From assembly GCA_036924285.1 (NCBI GenBank), contig JAYKYS010000006.1, positions 31,222,001 to 31,286,000 of the forward strand: DNA of 64,000 bases, given 5' to 3'. The notes beneath the pieces are model-generated. The model saw only the letters and a list, made by a program, of their open reading frames with translations. It was not told the DNA's origin and did not search any database. Positions within the stretch are counted from its first letter, which is position 1. Each line of letters opens with the position of its first letter. Positions 30,705 to 41,071 of this stretch are shown in pieces. The position numbers were made by a program, and so were the translations under genes. This DNA comes from Asterella californica (lineage: Eukaryota > Streptophyta > Marchantiopsida > Marchantiales > Aytoniaceae).

Positions 30705-33023
30705 ATGAATCTTCCCGAAGCAATGGGGACGAGTGGAGGAGGAGCGGACGATCTGCTTCGAGCATTGACGATGTTGTTGAGACAACAACAAGGAGGCGAT
30801 GTTGGAGAGCAGAAGTCTACGAGAGCTTTACAAGCGATGGTGAAGAAGTTGGGGAGGTTCGATGGAAGGAACATCACGAAGTATGTTCGGGAGTATATTT
30901 GTGAGATGGAGGTAAATCGTGTGCCTGAGACAGAGATGATTTCTAGTTTCGAGTTGGCTGTGATACCTGAGATCCGTAGTCAAGTGACAAAGCTGAAGGA
31001 TGCACGTACGAGTTCTTGGGAGGAGTATGAGCAGAGGTTGAAGAGTGAATTTTTTGATGATGATGCGGATAGAGTAACCAAGAGAACGTTCTTGGAGTGG
31101 ATAGAGCAGCGTCCGGGGAATGAGATGACGCCAAATGAGTTGCTACGTGAGTTTGAGAAACGGTTCTGTCAATTGTCTCCATCTGAGAGAACGACGCTTG
31201 ACTTAAGGAAGACAGAACTTTTTCTAGAAGCTGCTGATGAAAATCTAGAAGACAAGCTTTTCTTGATGCTAGCAGACAAGGGGGAAGAAGGAGGAGTGAG
31301 CACAGATTGGAGAAAGGTAGAGGAAGCTGTTACTATTCTCACGAAGCAGAAACGTGGAAGAGGTAGAGCTGCAACCTTGAGGTCTGATGTCTCTTTAGCT
31401 CCATTGCCCAAGCCTGCCAATAGCAAGGTTGAAGATTCTGCAATCGATGAGTTGGTCAAGGGTCTGAGAGAGTTAAGGATAGAGATGGCAGAGCTAAAGC
31501 ATAGTCGAAGTCCTGGTGATACCAATGCATCTTCAACTAGCAGAAATTTTGTTAGAAGATGTATCTGGTGTGACAGTACTGAACATCAACGACGAGATTG
31601 TGAGGAGTTTTCCGAAGCTCTCAGAACCGGAGTCGTGAATTTTAGAGATGGAAAGATTCATCTCGCCCAAACTGGTGCGCCGTTGAATACCAACTTTGGT
31701 AAGGGAGGAATGAAGAGTTTGGTGAGAGGTCAGGTTGGTATAGCTACGGCGATACGCACAATAGAGCCAGAAACATTTGCGATTGAAGTAGATGTACCAG
31801 TTGTAGCAGCTGTTAAGAGCGATGTAGTTGAAGTTCCACGAGAAGTAATGTTGCGAGGTGCGGAGGCAATTCGTCGCATTACTGGATGGGATGATCCTGT
31901 AGAGGCAGGGTGTGTCAAGGCTTACTTGGTGCAAGAGAAGCATGTAAGCTGGCAAGATGCGATTGTGGAAGAGAAAAGGAGACGTGATGATGATGTTGCT
32001 GATCCGGAGGAGGCTACAAGGAGAGCCAGAACCACGAAGAGGAGAGGGCAACAAGAGACATCACCGTCTGATATCCCTTCGACGTCTCAAGGGGCATCTA
32101 CATCTGAACCTATGGTTGATGTTCCTATTTATGACACGGAGATGAGAGAGAAAGGCAAAGGAGCGTCTTCAAAGGGCAAAGGTAAAGCACCGACCTACAG
32201 ACTACAGTCAGATATTGAGACCACCACCAACTTGAAGGAGATTCTTGAAGAGAGAATTTTGGATGCAAAGATAGAATTTTCCTTGCGAGAAGCCTTGGGA
32301 ATAGCCAAACGTGACTTTCATGAGCTGATCATAGATGTGATCAAGAGAAAGAGGCAGATGACTGCAGATACAGTGATGGTGAAAGCATTGGATACTGACA
32401 TCACTGGGGAAGAAGATGAAGAGTTAGGTCGCGTATTTGCCCAAAAGCATGTACTACAGGCGTCGAAAGGAAGAGAGGCAAGAGTTTCAGACTGTGCTGC
32501 GGAATATGGCGACGAGAAGCAGCATGAGAGTCACTATTCCCGAGCATATTGGGCTCGTGCAACCACAGAGACAAGGGTGCGACTGGGTAACTTGTCAGAG
32601 GCTATAGTGGCGTTGGTGGATCACGGTTCGGAGATTAATATCATGTCCAAAAACGTTTACGAGAAAGGGAAGTGGCCAATCGACACAGGACATGGATGGG
32701 TTCTTCGTGCTGCTAACAACCAAAGAGGTGAACTTTTTGGTGCTTGTCCAGCTGTCAAAACTCGTATAGGAGATGTAGAGATAGAACAAAACTTTTTTGT
32801 TCAGAGTGTAGCTGCTTATCCTGTGATCCTAGGTCAACCATATATTACTGCGTCTAGGATGGAGACGAAAGTAATGGACGATGGATCTCATTATGCTCGT
32901 ATTAGAAGTCAAGATGGTACGAGGGCGGTTCAGTTTCTTACTGTACGTACGGGTCATGAAAGGAACAGAGAGAAGCTGAGGGACAGTCCCTTAAGGACTG
33001 ACAAAGAGTTCTCGGATTTTTAG
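30705..33023 (+). CDS. Gag-protease polyprotein of element A
   Basis: The frame is open upstream to 30678 (GTG), but the first ATG is 30705, giving 772 residues. Order: Gly-rich N-terminus; helical capsid-like region (about 35-190, with RTFLEWIEQRPGN); basic linker; a CCHC zinc knuckle CIWCDSTEHQRRDC at about 286-299; a linker with a Lys/Gly-rich stretch; and a retropepsin near 615-750. The protease active-site triad is Asp-His-Gly at 639-641 (ALVDHGSEINIMS), followed by PVILGQPYI. The product would build the particle and cleave the polyprotein. The frame ends with GAT TTT TAG, and pol continues in the -1 frame. Confidence 0.88.
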   Translation: MNLPEAMGTSGGGADDLLRALTMLLRQQQGGDVGEQKSTRALQAMVKKLGRFDGRNITKYVREYICEMEVNRVPETEMISSFELAVIPEIRSQVTKLKDARTSSWEEYEQRLKSEFFDDDADRVTKRTFLEWIEQRPGNEMTPNELLREFEKRFCQLSPSERTTLDLRKTELFLEAADENLEDKLFLMLADKGEEGGVSTDWRKVEEAVTILTKQKRGRGRAATLRSDVSLAPLPKPANSKVEDSAIDELVKGLRELRIEMAELKHSRSPGDTNASSTSRNFVRRCIWCDSTEHQRRDCEEFSEALRTGVVNFRDGKIHLAQTGAPLNTNFGKGGMKSLVRGQVGIATAIRTIEPETFAIEVDVPVVAAVKSDVVEVPREVMLRGAEAIRRITGWDDPVEAGCVKAYLVQEKHVSWQDAIVEEKRRRDDDVADPEEATRRARTTKRRGQQETSPSDIPSTSQGASTSEPMVDVPIYDTEMREKGKGASSKGKGKAPTYRLQSDIETTTNLKEILEERILDAKIEFSLREALGIAKRDFHELIIDVIKRKRQMTADTVMVKALDTDITGEEDEELGRVFAQKHVLQASKGREARVSDCAAEYGDEKQHESHYSRAYWARATTETRVRLGNLSEAIVALVDHGSEINIMSKNVYEKGKWPIDTGHGWVLRAANNQRGELFGACPAVKTRIGDVEIEQNFFVQSVAAYPVILGQPYITASRMETKVMDDGSHYARIRSQDGTRAVQFLTVRTGHERNREKLRDSPLRTDKEFSDF
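33017..33023 (+). promoter_or_regulatory. Candidate -1 frameshift site at the gag-pro stop (element A)
   Basis: The only overlap of the gag-pro and pol frames is 33002-33023: the -1 frame is closed by TGA at 32999-33001 and the zero frame by TAG at 33021-33023. The run T_TTT_TAG allows tRNA-Phe to re-pair with TTT one base back. It is not a canonical heptamer, unlike element B. A different slip point within these 22 bases, or another mechanism, remains possible. Confidence 0.45.
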
Positions 33024-36000
33024 TTAGCACTCCTGTAGAGCGGGAGTATGGGAGTGTTGATAGGAGAAAGAGCCTTCCGCTAGTGCCAGAAGATGAAGAA
33101 GAGATGTTTAAATGTGGATTTGCTCAGTTTTCTGAAACATGTGTAAATAGATTTCGAGTGGTAGAAGAGATGGATAGTGTACAAAGACGAAGTGTGAAGA
33201 AGCAGGAAGATCTCTTCAAAACTCAAGGAGTTTTGGTAGATCAGGAGTTCATTAACGGGGTGTATGAAGAAGAGGGCTTTGAAGATACTCTTGAGGAGGT
33301 TTTGTCGTTTATAAGCACTGATTCTTTGGTTAATGGATTAGTCGCAATCCGTTCACGTGAGTTACATGAGGAGATTACAAGATTCGTCGAGGATGGCTAC
33401 AGGGTTCAGCTTCAGATGAAAGGAGATCATGAGTTGGAGTTAGAAAGGAGTAGAGCCATGAAACATCAAGAAGCGCAGGTTCATACAAAATACAAGACTG
33501 TGGCGCGAAAAGTGAAGCCGGTGGCTACTCAACTACCTGAAGACTCTAACAAGCAAGTGGAACGAGCATCGACTGAACCAGTTCTGCGGGATTCACAGAG
33601 AGTAGGGCACAAGTTCACAGAAGAGACACTCAAACGACTGCAGATTGGAGGGGGTGAGTTTCTCACTGAGGAAGAGAGAAAGCGTTTTCATGAGATGTTG
33701 AGAAGGCATGGAAAGGCTTTTGCTTTCAGTGCAGAAGAGATTGGATGTGCAGATACGAGTGTCGTAGCACCCATGGTGATCTTCACAGTACCACATGTGC
33801 CTTGGGACTTGAAGCCTATACCAGTGCCACGAGCTATGTTGCCAAAGCTTGTGGAATTGTTGAAAGAGAAGATACGCATGGGTATTTTAGAGCCATCTAT
33901 GGGACCTTACTCGAGTCGATGGTTTACTGTACCTAAGAAGTCAGGGGCTCTTAGGTTCATCCAAGACATGCAACATGCTAACAAGGTGACTATTCGAAAC
34001 ATGGGAGCAGGACCCATAGTAGATGAAGTTGCAGAAGCTTTTGCTGGTCGTGCTATCTACTCGATTGGAGATTTATACTCTGGGTATGATCAGTTCCAGT
34101 TGGCAATGGAGAGCAGAGATCTCACCACCATGCGTACTCCGCTTGGGCTTGTAAGGATGTGTACATTGCCGCAAGGAGCGACAAACTCTGTTGCGCATGT
34201 GCAAAATGCAATGAATAGGATTTTGAGAGAATTCATTCCGGAGAAGACCATACCTTTCATAGATGATATTCCTATGAAAGGATGTGCAGTCGAAGATAAG
34301 GATGAGAAGCTTACTGAGGATGGATGTCGAAGATTTGTGGTTGATCATATTCACGATGTGGAGATGATCTTAACAAGGCTTGAGGAGGTAAATCTCACTC
34401 TTTCAGCGGAGAAATCGAGCTTTGGAGTTCCGGAGATTGTTGTGGTTGGTCATCTTTGTGGAGCTTTTGGCCGACGTCCGAACCCATCAAAGGTTGATGC
34501 TATTGGGAGGATGAAAGATTGTGCCAACACCACAGAGGTTAGGAGATTCTTGGGAGCTTGTTTGTTCTATCGAGTGTGGATTCCTCATTTTGGTCACATG
34601 TCTGAACCGTTGTATGAGTTGCTGAGGAAGCGAAGGAGGTTCACTTGGGGTGAGGAGCAGAGGGTCGCTATGGTGCGACTAAAAGAAGCGTTGAAATCAC
34701 CACCAGTTCTACGGCAGTTGAGCTATGATTGTGGTAGACCCGTAGTCGTTACTGTTGATACTAGTCCTATCGCTATAGGTTGGGCAATAGGGCAGGATGA
34801 TGGTGAGGAAAAGAGGTTTGCAACAAGATTTGGTGCTCGCATACTTTCGGATCGACAAAGGAGATACCCTCAAGTCAAACGAGAGCTATGGGGCGTTGTA
34901 ACTGCAATGAAAGCTGAGAAGGAGTATCTCATTGGAGCACATGTACTACTTGAAACTGATTGCTTACCTCTGTTGGGAATGATAGCAAACTGCACAACGC
35001 CTGATATTGCTATGTTACGTTGGATAGCTTACATTAGGTCGTTGAATCCAGAGTTGAGGCACATAGCAGGGAAGATGAACTCGATGGCAGACATGTTGTC
35101 TAGAGCTAGGTACTCTCAAGAAGAAGATATGGAGGCGGAGGATATGGATGAAGATGATGCAGAGGAGGGGCAAGTTCTACAACTATCAAGCGAGGACCGG
35201 AGTCGCTTGGATGGTGTTCTTCCTTTCAGGGAAGAACTCTACTGTGGGAGGCTCAAAGAAATCGGACGCTATCTAAGCACTCTTCAGAAGTATGAAGAAT
35301 GGACGGAGAAAGTCTTCAAGGAGATACGACATCAGGCCTATGGCTATCTATTACGAGATGGATATCTGTGGAAGAGGCCAAAGAGGAGAGATGGAGTACC
35401 CTTGAGAGTAGTGGATGATGCAGAGACCAAGAAACAAGTACTCGAACAATTTCATGATACCTTATGGGCAGGTCATCGAGGTACATGGGCGACCTTTACC
35501 AAGATCAAGGAGAGGTATTGGTGGAAAGGATTGTATCGAGATGTAGAGAAGTTTGTTGGGTCATGCATTGAATGTCAATTCCAATCCAAGATTCGGTATA
35601 GGGATGGATTGAGACCCACATATCCCTTGTCCATTCATTTCCAATGGGTTTTGGATCTGGTTGCCATGCCACCAGGAATTTGGGGCATGCGTCATTTAGT
35701 TTTGGCTCGGGAAGAGCTATCTAACTTTGTAGAAGGGAGGGCTCTACGCACCAAAGCTACTGAACCTGTCTGTCGATTCATACTAGAAGATATCGTTTCT
35801 AGATATGGAAGCGTGGGGAGAATCCGTGCAGATAGAGGAGAGTTGAATGCAGATGAAGCACGTGAGTTCTTCAACAGGTATGGAATACGATTGAAGTTGA
35901 CCACTTCGATGAACCCGGAAGCGAATGGGAAAAGTGAACGAGGGCACCCACCAATCATCCAAGCATTGGTGAAAGCGTGCAAGGGGCGTCATGGGGACTG

Positions 36001-36634
36001 GCCTAGACTTCTTCCTTTTGCGTTGTGGGCTGATAGAACTACTCATAGTACTGTCACTGGTTACATGCCTACAGAACTGATGACTGGTCAAAAACCTATC
36101 ATGCCAGCGGAAGGAGACGTTCCTACTTGGGTATGTCTACCTTGGGAGGATGGTTCTGATAGGGAAGGACTATTGACACTACGAATTCAGCAGCTTGAGC
36201 GACGTGAGGAGGACCTCGAAGAAGCATTGGTCAAACTCAAGGAGGCGAGGTTGAAGAACAAGGAGCGATTCGACAAGACACATCGACTGCGGAAGAAGCC
36301 GATCCGAGAAGGTGACTGGGTCATAGTATATGACAACAGTTTGGATAACCAACACAGCACTATCAAGAAATTTGCACGACGTTGGTTTGGTCCTTATGTT
36401 GTTGTTGTCGTTCACGACAACGCCACATATGGTTTGCGAGAATTGGATGGTACACTCTTGAAGTTACCCATTGCTGGTAAAAGGGTCAAGGTCTTCCGAA
36501 GACGTGAAGGATTTCTTGATTTCGATGAACTTCTCGAGTCTGATTCTCATCTATCCAGACCTTATGCGAGGGAAGATGATGATGGACCTGACAATTCAGA
36601 GCACGATGAAGGATACGATGATGACTATGGATAA
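33020..36634 (+). CDS. Pol polyprotein of element A: RT, RNase H, integrase
   Basis: Start is set at the proposed -1 shift; the first in-frame ATG is 33104. The intact frame gives about 1,200 residues: an N-terminal extension; RT with KPIPVPRAMLPKL, SIGDLYSGYDQF, LPQGATNSVAHVQNAMN and FIDDIPMKG; RNase H with TVDTSPIAIGWAIG, KRELWG and ETDCLP; integrase with a WAGHRGTW/CIEC zinc region, Asp in LDLVAMP, Asp in RADRGEL and Glu in KSERGH (34 residues between the last two); a WFGPYVV motif; and an acidic tail. The domain order is that of Ty3-type elements. No chromodomain is seen. Confidence 0.9.
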   Translation, partial: LVSTPVEREYGSVDRRKSLPLVPEDEEEMFKCGFAQFSETCVNRFRVVEEMDSVQRRSVKKQEDLFKTQGVLVDQEFINGVYEEEGFEDTLEEVLSFISTDSLVNGLVAIRSRELHEEITRFVEDGYRVQLQMKGDHELELERSRAMKHQEAQVHTKYKTVARKVKPVATQLPEDSNKQVERASTEPVLRDSQRVGHKFTEETLKRLQIGGGEFLTEEERKRFHEMLRRHGKAFAFSAEEIGCADTSVVAPMVIFTVPHVPWDLKPIPVPRAMLPKLVELLKEKIRMGILEPSMGPYSSRWFTVPKKSGALRFIQDMQHANKVTIRNMGAGPIVDEVAEAFAGRAIYSIGDLYSGYDQFQLAMESRDLTTMRTPLGLVRMCTLPQGATNSVAHVQNAMNRILREFIPEKTIPFIDDIPMKGCAVEDKDEKLTEDGCRRFVVDHIHDVEMILTRLEEVNLTLSAEKSSFGVPEIVVVGHLCGAFGRRPNPSKVDAIGRMKDCANTTEVRRFLGACLFYRVWIPHFGHMSEPLYELLRKRRRFTWGEEQRVAMVRLKEALKSPPVLRQLSYDCGRPVVVTVDTSPIAIGWAIGQDDGEEKRFATRFGARILSDRQRRYPQVKRELWGVVTAMKAEKEYLIGAHVLLETDCLPLLGMIANCTTPDIAMLRWIAYIRSLNPELRHIAGKMNSMADMLSRARYSQEEDMEAEDMDEDDAEEGQVLQLSSEDRSRLDGVLPFREELYCGRLKEIGRYLSTLQKYEEWTEKVFKEIRHQAYGYLLRDGYLWKRPKRRDGVPLRVVDDAETKKQVLEQFHDTLWAGHRGTWATFTKIKERYWWKGLYRDVEKFVGSCIECQFQSKIRYRDGLRPTYPLSIHFQWVLDLVAMPPGIWGMRHLVLAREELSNFVEGRALRTKATEPVCRFILEDIVSRYGSVGRIRADRGELNADEAREFFNRYGIRLKLTTSMNPEANGKSERGHPPIIQALVKACKGRHGDWPRLLPFALWADRTTHSTVTGYMPTELMTGQKPIMPAEGDVPTWVCLPWEDGSDREGLLTLRIQQLERREEDLEEALVKLKEARLKNKERFDKTHRLRKKPIREGDWVIVYDNSLDNQHSTIKKFARRWFGPYVVVVVHDNATYGLRELDGTLLKLPIAGKRVKVFRRREGFLDFDELLESDSHLSRPYAREDDDGPDNSEHDEGYDDDYG

Positions 36635-36662
36635 CAAGTTGGCACATACCGGAGGATGTGCA

Positions 36663-36679
36663 GGTTTGGAGGGGGTGAA
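36663..36679 (+). other. Polypurine tract of element A
   Basis: GGTTTGGAGGGGGTGAA directly precedes the 3' LTR and is shared with elements 1 and B. Confidence 0.8.
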
Positions 36680-38710
36680 TGTCCTGTTGTGGGACCAGTT
36701 AGTATGTAAATTACGCGTATAAGTGCGTTTTGCACATAATTGTAGAAGTTGTGGTGTAATGGGATCTAAAACATTGCTCTTATGAGCTTAGAATGCACTA
36801 TTACTGTTGGGGGTCTCCATGGGGCAGAAAAGGACAAGGTTGAGTCCTTTAGCTTCTCATTGGTCCACCCAAAAGTGAAGATAACTTGTCTTCTACCTAA
36901 GTGTGCGCTCTGGGAGGTTCGGGGCAATTTGACGAGGGATTGGGAAGATCAGAGGGCATGGGCGGAGAGCTCTCGACGGGAGGAGCAATCTGACCACAAA
37001 TTTCACTCGATTTGGAGGTCCAGGGCATACGTTATGGCGATTTGAAGTTCATAGAGTGATGAGAGTACAAGAGTTTCTCTTCCGATTGTAAGATTAAGGG
37101 TTTTGAGTGATTGAGCCGTCAGATTGAGACCAGATTTCATGGGCTTGTAGTCTGTCAGCTGCTGAAGCTCTGACCACAAATTTCACCACCGGATGTTGTG
37201 TGGATTGAGCGCAATGGCGATTTGAAGGCGACGGGGTGCAGAAAGCTGTCAATCTGAAGCAGCGAGTTTGCAGATTTATGGAGGACGATCAGAACGGTCA
37301 AATCGGCTCAAATTTCCTGTGTAGTGAGTTTACCTTCTGAATTGATAGCACAGGAAGTTGGAGTGGAAGTGGACGGTTCATTTAGTCGAAGAAGCTTCTG
37401 TCCTGAATCTGAGATTGGAAGTGCGTGTTAGTTTCTGTGGATTTGTGTTAATTGTGGGAGGAGATCTAGCCGTCAGATCTTCCTGAAATTTGACCTGTAA
37501 GTAGAGATTTTAGTATCCTACCTACGTGGCAAGTTTGAGAGGAGACTGAACTGTAGATCTGTATCTATCATGTGTGAAAGTTCGCTGTTTTCTCTGCCGC
37601 GTTGTATCGGCAACGATATCTACTCTAGGTCTCGAGTCTTGTTACGGCAGCTGGCAGAGAAGCGTCCAGTGTGACGTTTGTGTTGCTTTGGGGTGTATTC
37701 TAGGCGTAGATGAGACTTTAGCGACCTACGTTGTAACCACGTCATGTGGTTGTCAGGTTCGCACTCAACGTGGCAAAGTGCGATCCTTGACCTGTAAAGT
37801 CGACTTCCTATCTAGCCTAGTCTCTTGTATTAGGACACGTTACGGTGCATGCATTAGAACCTTTCAACCCGACGACCTACACGTGGATGAGTATGACGGC
37901 ACCAAACATGCGATGTGCATGTGTGCCACCTCATCGGTTCGTGTGGCTGGGGTTGTTCTGTTAGGGGACTTGCACCTATCCTTCTGTGGGGGTTCGAAAC
38001 CTTTAAGCAGAGGGGAGTGACTTGTGTGGGGGATTCGATCTTGAGAAATCCAAGAGATTGTTCGTGGAGAGATCGTGGTGATCCTATGAGATTGTATCAG
38101 ATGTTTATGGATCGATATACCTTTGTAGTTGGAGTGCACATGTGGTGAGAGATGGACGAAGGACTCTACTTACCGCCCAGATTCCCTTTTCGAAATCCTT
38201 TCTCGATTAAACTGATGTATATGGAACGAGTTCACTTTCAACAGTTTCTGATAGGATCCTTCGGGCATAACTTTACCGCGCAAGTCATGCTCTCGCCTGT
38301 CCCTGTGATCTTACCTGTTGTCACTTACGGCCAAGAATGGGATCTCACCGTCTTTATCCTCATCTAACGAAGGATGGATCTAAATCAGCTCCCTCCTGTA
38401 AACTTTAACACCCAGTGCGAGATAAGACACATCTGTCGACCCAAAGCCATGTACGAAGCCCTAGTAGTGAGAAACTTTGGAGAGGAATACTACCGAGAGA
38501 TCATGTCATCACATATCCCGTTTGTCGTGCCCATGATCATCCAACGTTTTCGTGTAGTTATCTTGACCCTTTACTGAGAGAAAGAAAGTGCTTAGTTATC
38601 GAGGAAGTTAGAGAGAAATCTACGAGATACTAGTCGCTCTGCTGTGCACTGATCACTAGCCACAGCCAGAAGGTACGCCCTTGCTCAAAGGAAAGGCTCT
38701 CGCTACGACA
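36680..38710 (+). repeat. 3' LTR of element A (2031 bp)
   Basis: It begins TGTCCTGTTGTGGG and ends CTACGACA, offset exactly 8076 bp from the 5' LTR. ACGT follows. Confidence 0.93.
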
Positions 38711-38734
38711 ACGTTGTCGTAGAACGTGAAATTC

Positions 38735-39648
38735 TGTAACGACCTATGTTACACACAGAAAGTTTATCTATTAGTAAAGTGTTTAGTTATAACTAAGTGT
38801 TGAGAATGTTTATTTGCTGCCAAAGTACTTTAAGGAGGTATCAAGTTAGTCATGACTAGCTAAAAGTTAGTTATGGTTAAACTTAGCTGTACTTTTGGCA
38901 GAATTCAGATATTTGCTAAAGAGTGAGCACTACTATCTTGTCATCTTGTCTAAAAGGTAGAAAGGAGGTGGAAAGTATCCCTTATCTCCTTTTTGACTTG
39001 ATATTAGTGGTTGGATTAAAGTTGTGGACTTTGTGAGCATTAAAAACAAGAAGAGATTCCACATGTTTCCTTTTTAGTGGGTCCTAGTGTAGAGGGGGGT
39101 GGAAATTCGAGATTCCTTGAGAATATTTCAGAATCCTTCTAGAAGTTGTTGACTTTGAAGGAATAAGCCCATGTGAAAAGGTAAGAAGCCCATGTGATTA
39201 ATGCTTTTACCTTAAGTAATATCTTAGTAAACCCGATAAAAGTAGTTACGGCTGGGTTACCGGAGGGTACCAAAGTAAAAACCTAGAATGTATAAATAGA
39301 GGAGTAGAGAAGAGCTCCTCATCCTCGTTTTCACATTGTCGTAATGACAACTTGAGTAATATAGAGAGTATGGGATATTTTTAGCATGTGAGAACTTGAG
39401 AGACGTCGTTAGAATGGAGGATTTTAGTTGATGAGTTTATGAAAATTTTAGTTGATAAGTTAGTATGGGTGTATGAATGAGTGAACTTAGCATTTTTCTC
39501 TTCAAGATTCATGGTGTGCTTCCATCAAAGCCATCAGAGGTGACCCCTGAGTGAGAGACATGCCCGACATTTGCAGATTCATCGATGACGATCATGGAGG
39601 TTGAGAGATCGGGGGGTAGTTGATCGATGGGATCGTGGAGGGTTTACA
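38735..39648 (+). mobile_element. Solo LTR C3 (C family, 914 bp)
   Basis: It runs from TGTAACGACC to GGGTTTACA with ATTC on the left and GTTC on the right, a 4-bp duplication with one transition. It is the best-preserved forward copy of this LTR. Confidence 0.8.
39291..39298 (+). promoter_or_regulatory. TATA box of the C-family LTR
   Basis: TATAAATA followed by GAGGAG lies about 556 bp into the LTR. The motif is conserved in reverse at 18281-18288, 23293-23300, 46127-46134 and 56721-56728. Transcription would start some 30 bp downstream. Confidence 0.65.
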
Positions 39649-41071
39649 GTTCAGTCAGAAAATACATGAGGTATTTGGCTGTAGATAGATACGGCAAGAC
39701 CTTGGACCAACTCGGTGAAATACTAATGCCCTCAATACCCAATCTATCAGGCTTTGTCCTGGTTTCTACTAACCAAACCTCGCAATTAGAGATTTTCAGT
39801 CAGCAACTTCGAGATAGTGTAATGTCGTTTCTGATTATGATCTCCATACCAAATGAAAAACATGGCTCCTTCATCTCACTTGCAGCACCTCCAAGAAGTT
39901 CTACATCCAATCCCCAAGTCGTTTGTTCAAAGTCAACCAAGAGGTGTAGGTGAAATCACGCATCTTTTTCAAAATCAGACACGCTGTAATTTGAACTTCG
40001 ACAACCTCTTGCTCCCAAGTCGAACTTCCAAATGAGCTTAAACTTCAAAAGAAATTCCCTCTGATCTCTCACTACTACTCTTTGAGATTTCAGCTTCAGA
40101 TTCCAAACCAATTGTTTGGAATGGACCAAGCCTTTCGCTTGTGCTAACTTATGAGCTTTACAGATCCCCGTGGCTAAAATCCACGAGCCCAACACCTTCT
40201 TTTAACCAAATGACCTAAAATTTCACATGCAGTATGCTCGTAAGGCACACTCCAATCCTGGAAAGCTCCACTCAGAGATTCAGTCTCATGCTCATGGAAC
40301 AACTCAATCCTTGAATCTAAGCAAAATGGTTTTACTTCTTCTTCTCAACTGTTATAGTCAACTTCAATCGATCATTTCGAGACCAAATCCAATCAAAAGT
40401 AGAGACTTATTTACATCAGTGCAACCAGCAGGACATCAACTATCCAAACCCTTTGACAATAACGAAAGATCATCTCTCACACTCTCGAGGCACTCGAGAT
40501 ATCAGTTTTCATCTTGTCATCATAACTCCACACTTAAAACTCCAAATCGATCAATCTTCACCTCCAGATTGTAGCTCACTGTGAGAGCTTTCCAACGAGA
40601 CCCCATATTGTCCAAATGATCTATGAGAAGATGTCCAAAACCCCAAAATTGTCCTTGGAACTTCCATAAACTTGATTGGTAACAATTGGACCAATGAGAC
40701 AGAAGATTAGAGATCACTTTATCTCCTACTTGGAACTATATATTGAGTTGTAATCCTAAAACACTCTCACACCATCAAAGCTTGAACCAAAATACTTCAA
40801 ACTCCTCATCCTTCATGTAAGACACTAAAAAACACTCATGAAACATCACGCAAAGAAGAATGTCTCACGAACTCCTAACGCTCTATCTTATACCCAAATT
40901 TGACAATTAGAGCCACTCACACGAATGTCCACGGATCATTGAGTTGGCACGTCTCATTATCGTGTGATCTGATATCTTAGGTAACTGTGGACGTGAACCT
41001 AATATGTTGTCAGACGAGTTACATGAACAAGTTTGTGAAATATAGAAAACAACACAATACAAGTTCTACGA

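Larger units (their letters stand above)
28604..38710 (+). mobile_element. Element A: complete, apparently intact DHG-family Ty3 retrotransposon, 10.1 kb
   Basis: Two 2031-bp LTRs (28604-30634 and 36680-38710) bracket a primer site, a gag-pro ORF, a pol ORF in the -1 frame and a polypurine tract. ACGT flanks both ends (28600-28603 and 38711-38714). I noticed only one difference between the LTRs (A/G at LTR position 7), so the insertion is very recent. It could be autonomous if frameshifting occurs. It sits at the left edge of an older solo LTR (38715-42482). Confidence 0.92.

Noticed and set aside
28604..38710. Endogenous pararetrovirus
   Set aside because: LTRs with target duplications, a Ty3 domain order with integrase, and no movement-protein-like region point to an LTR retrotransposon.
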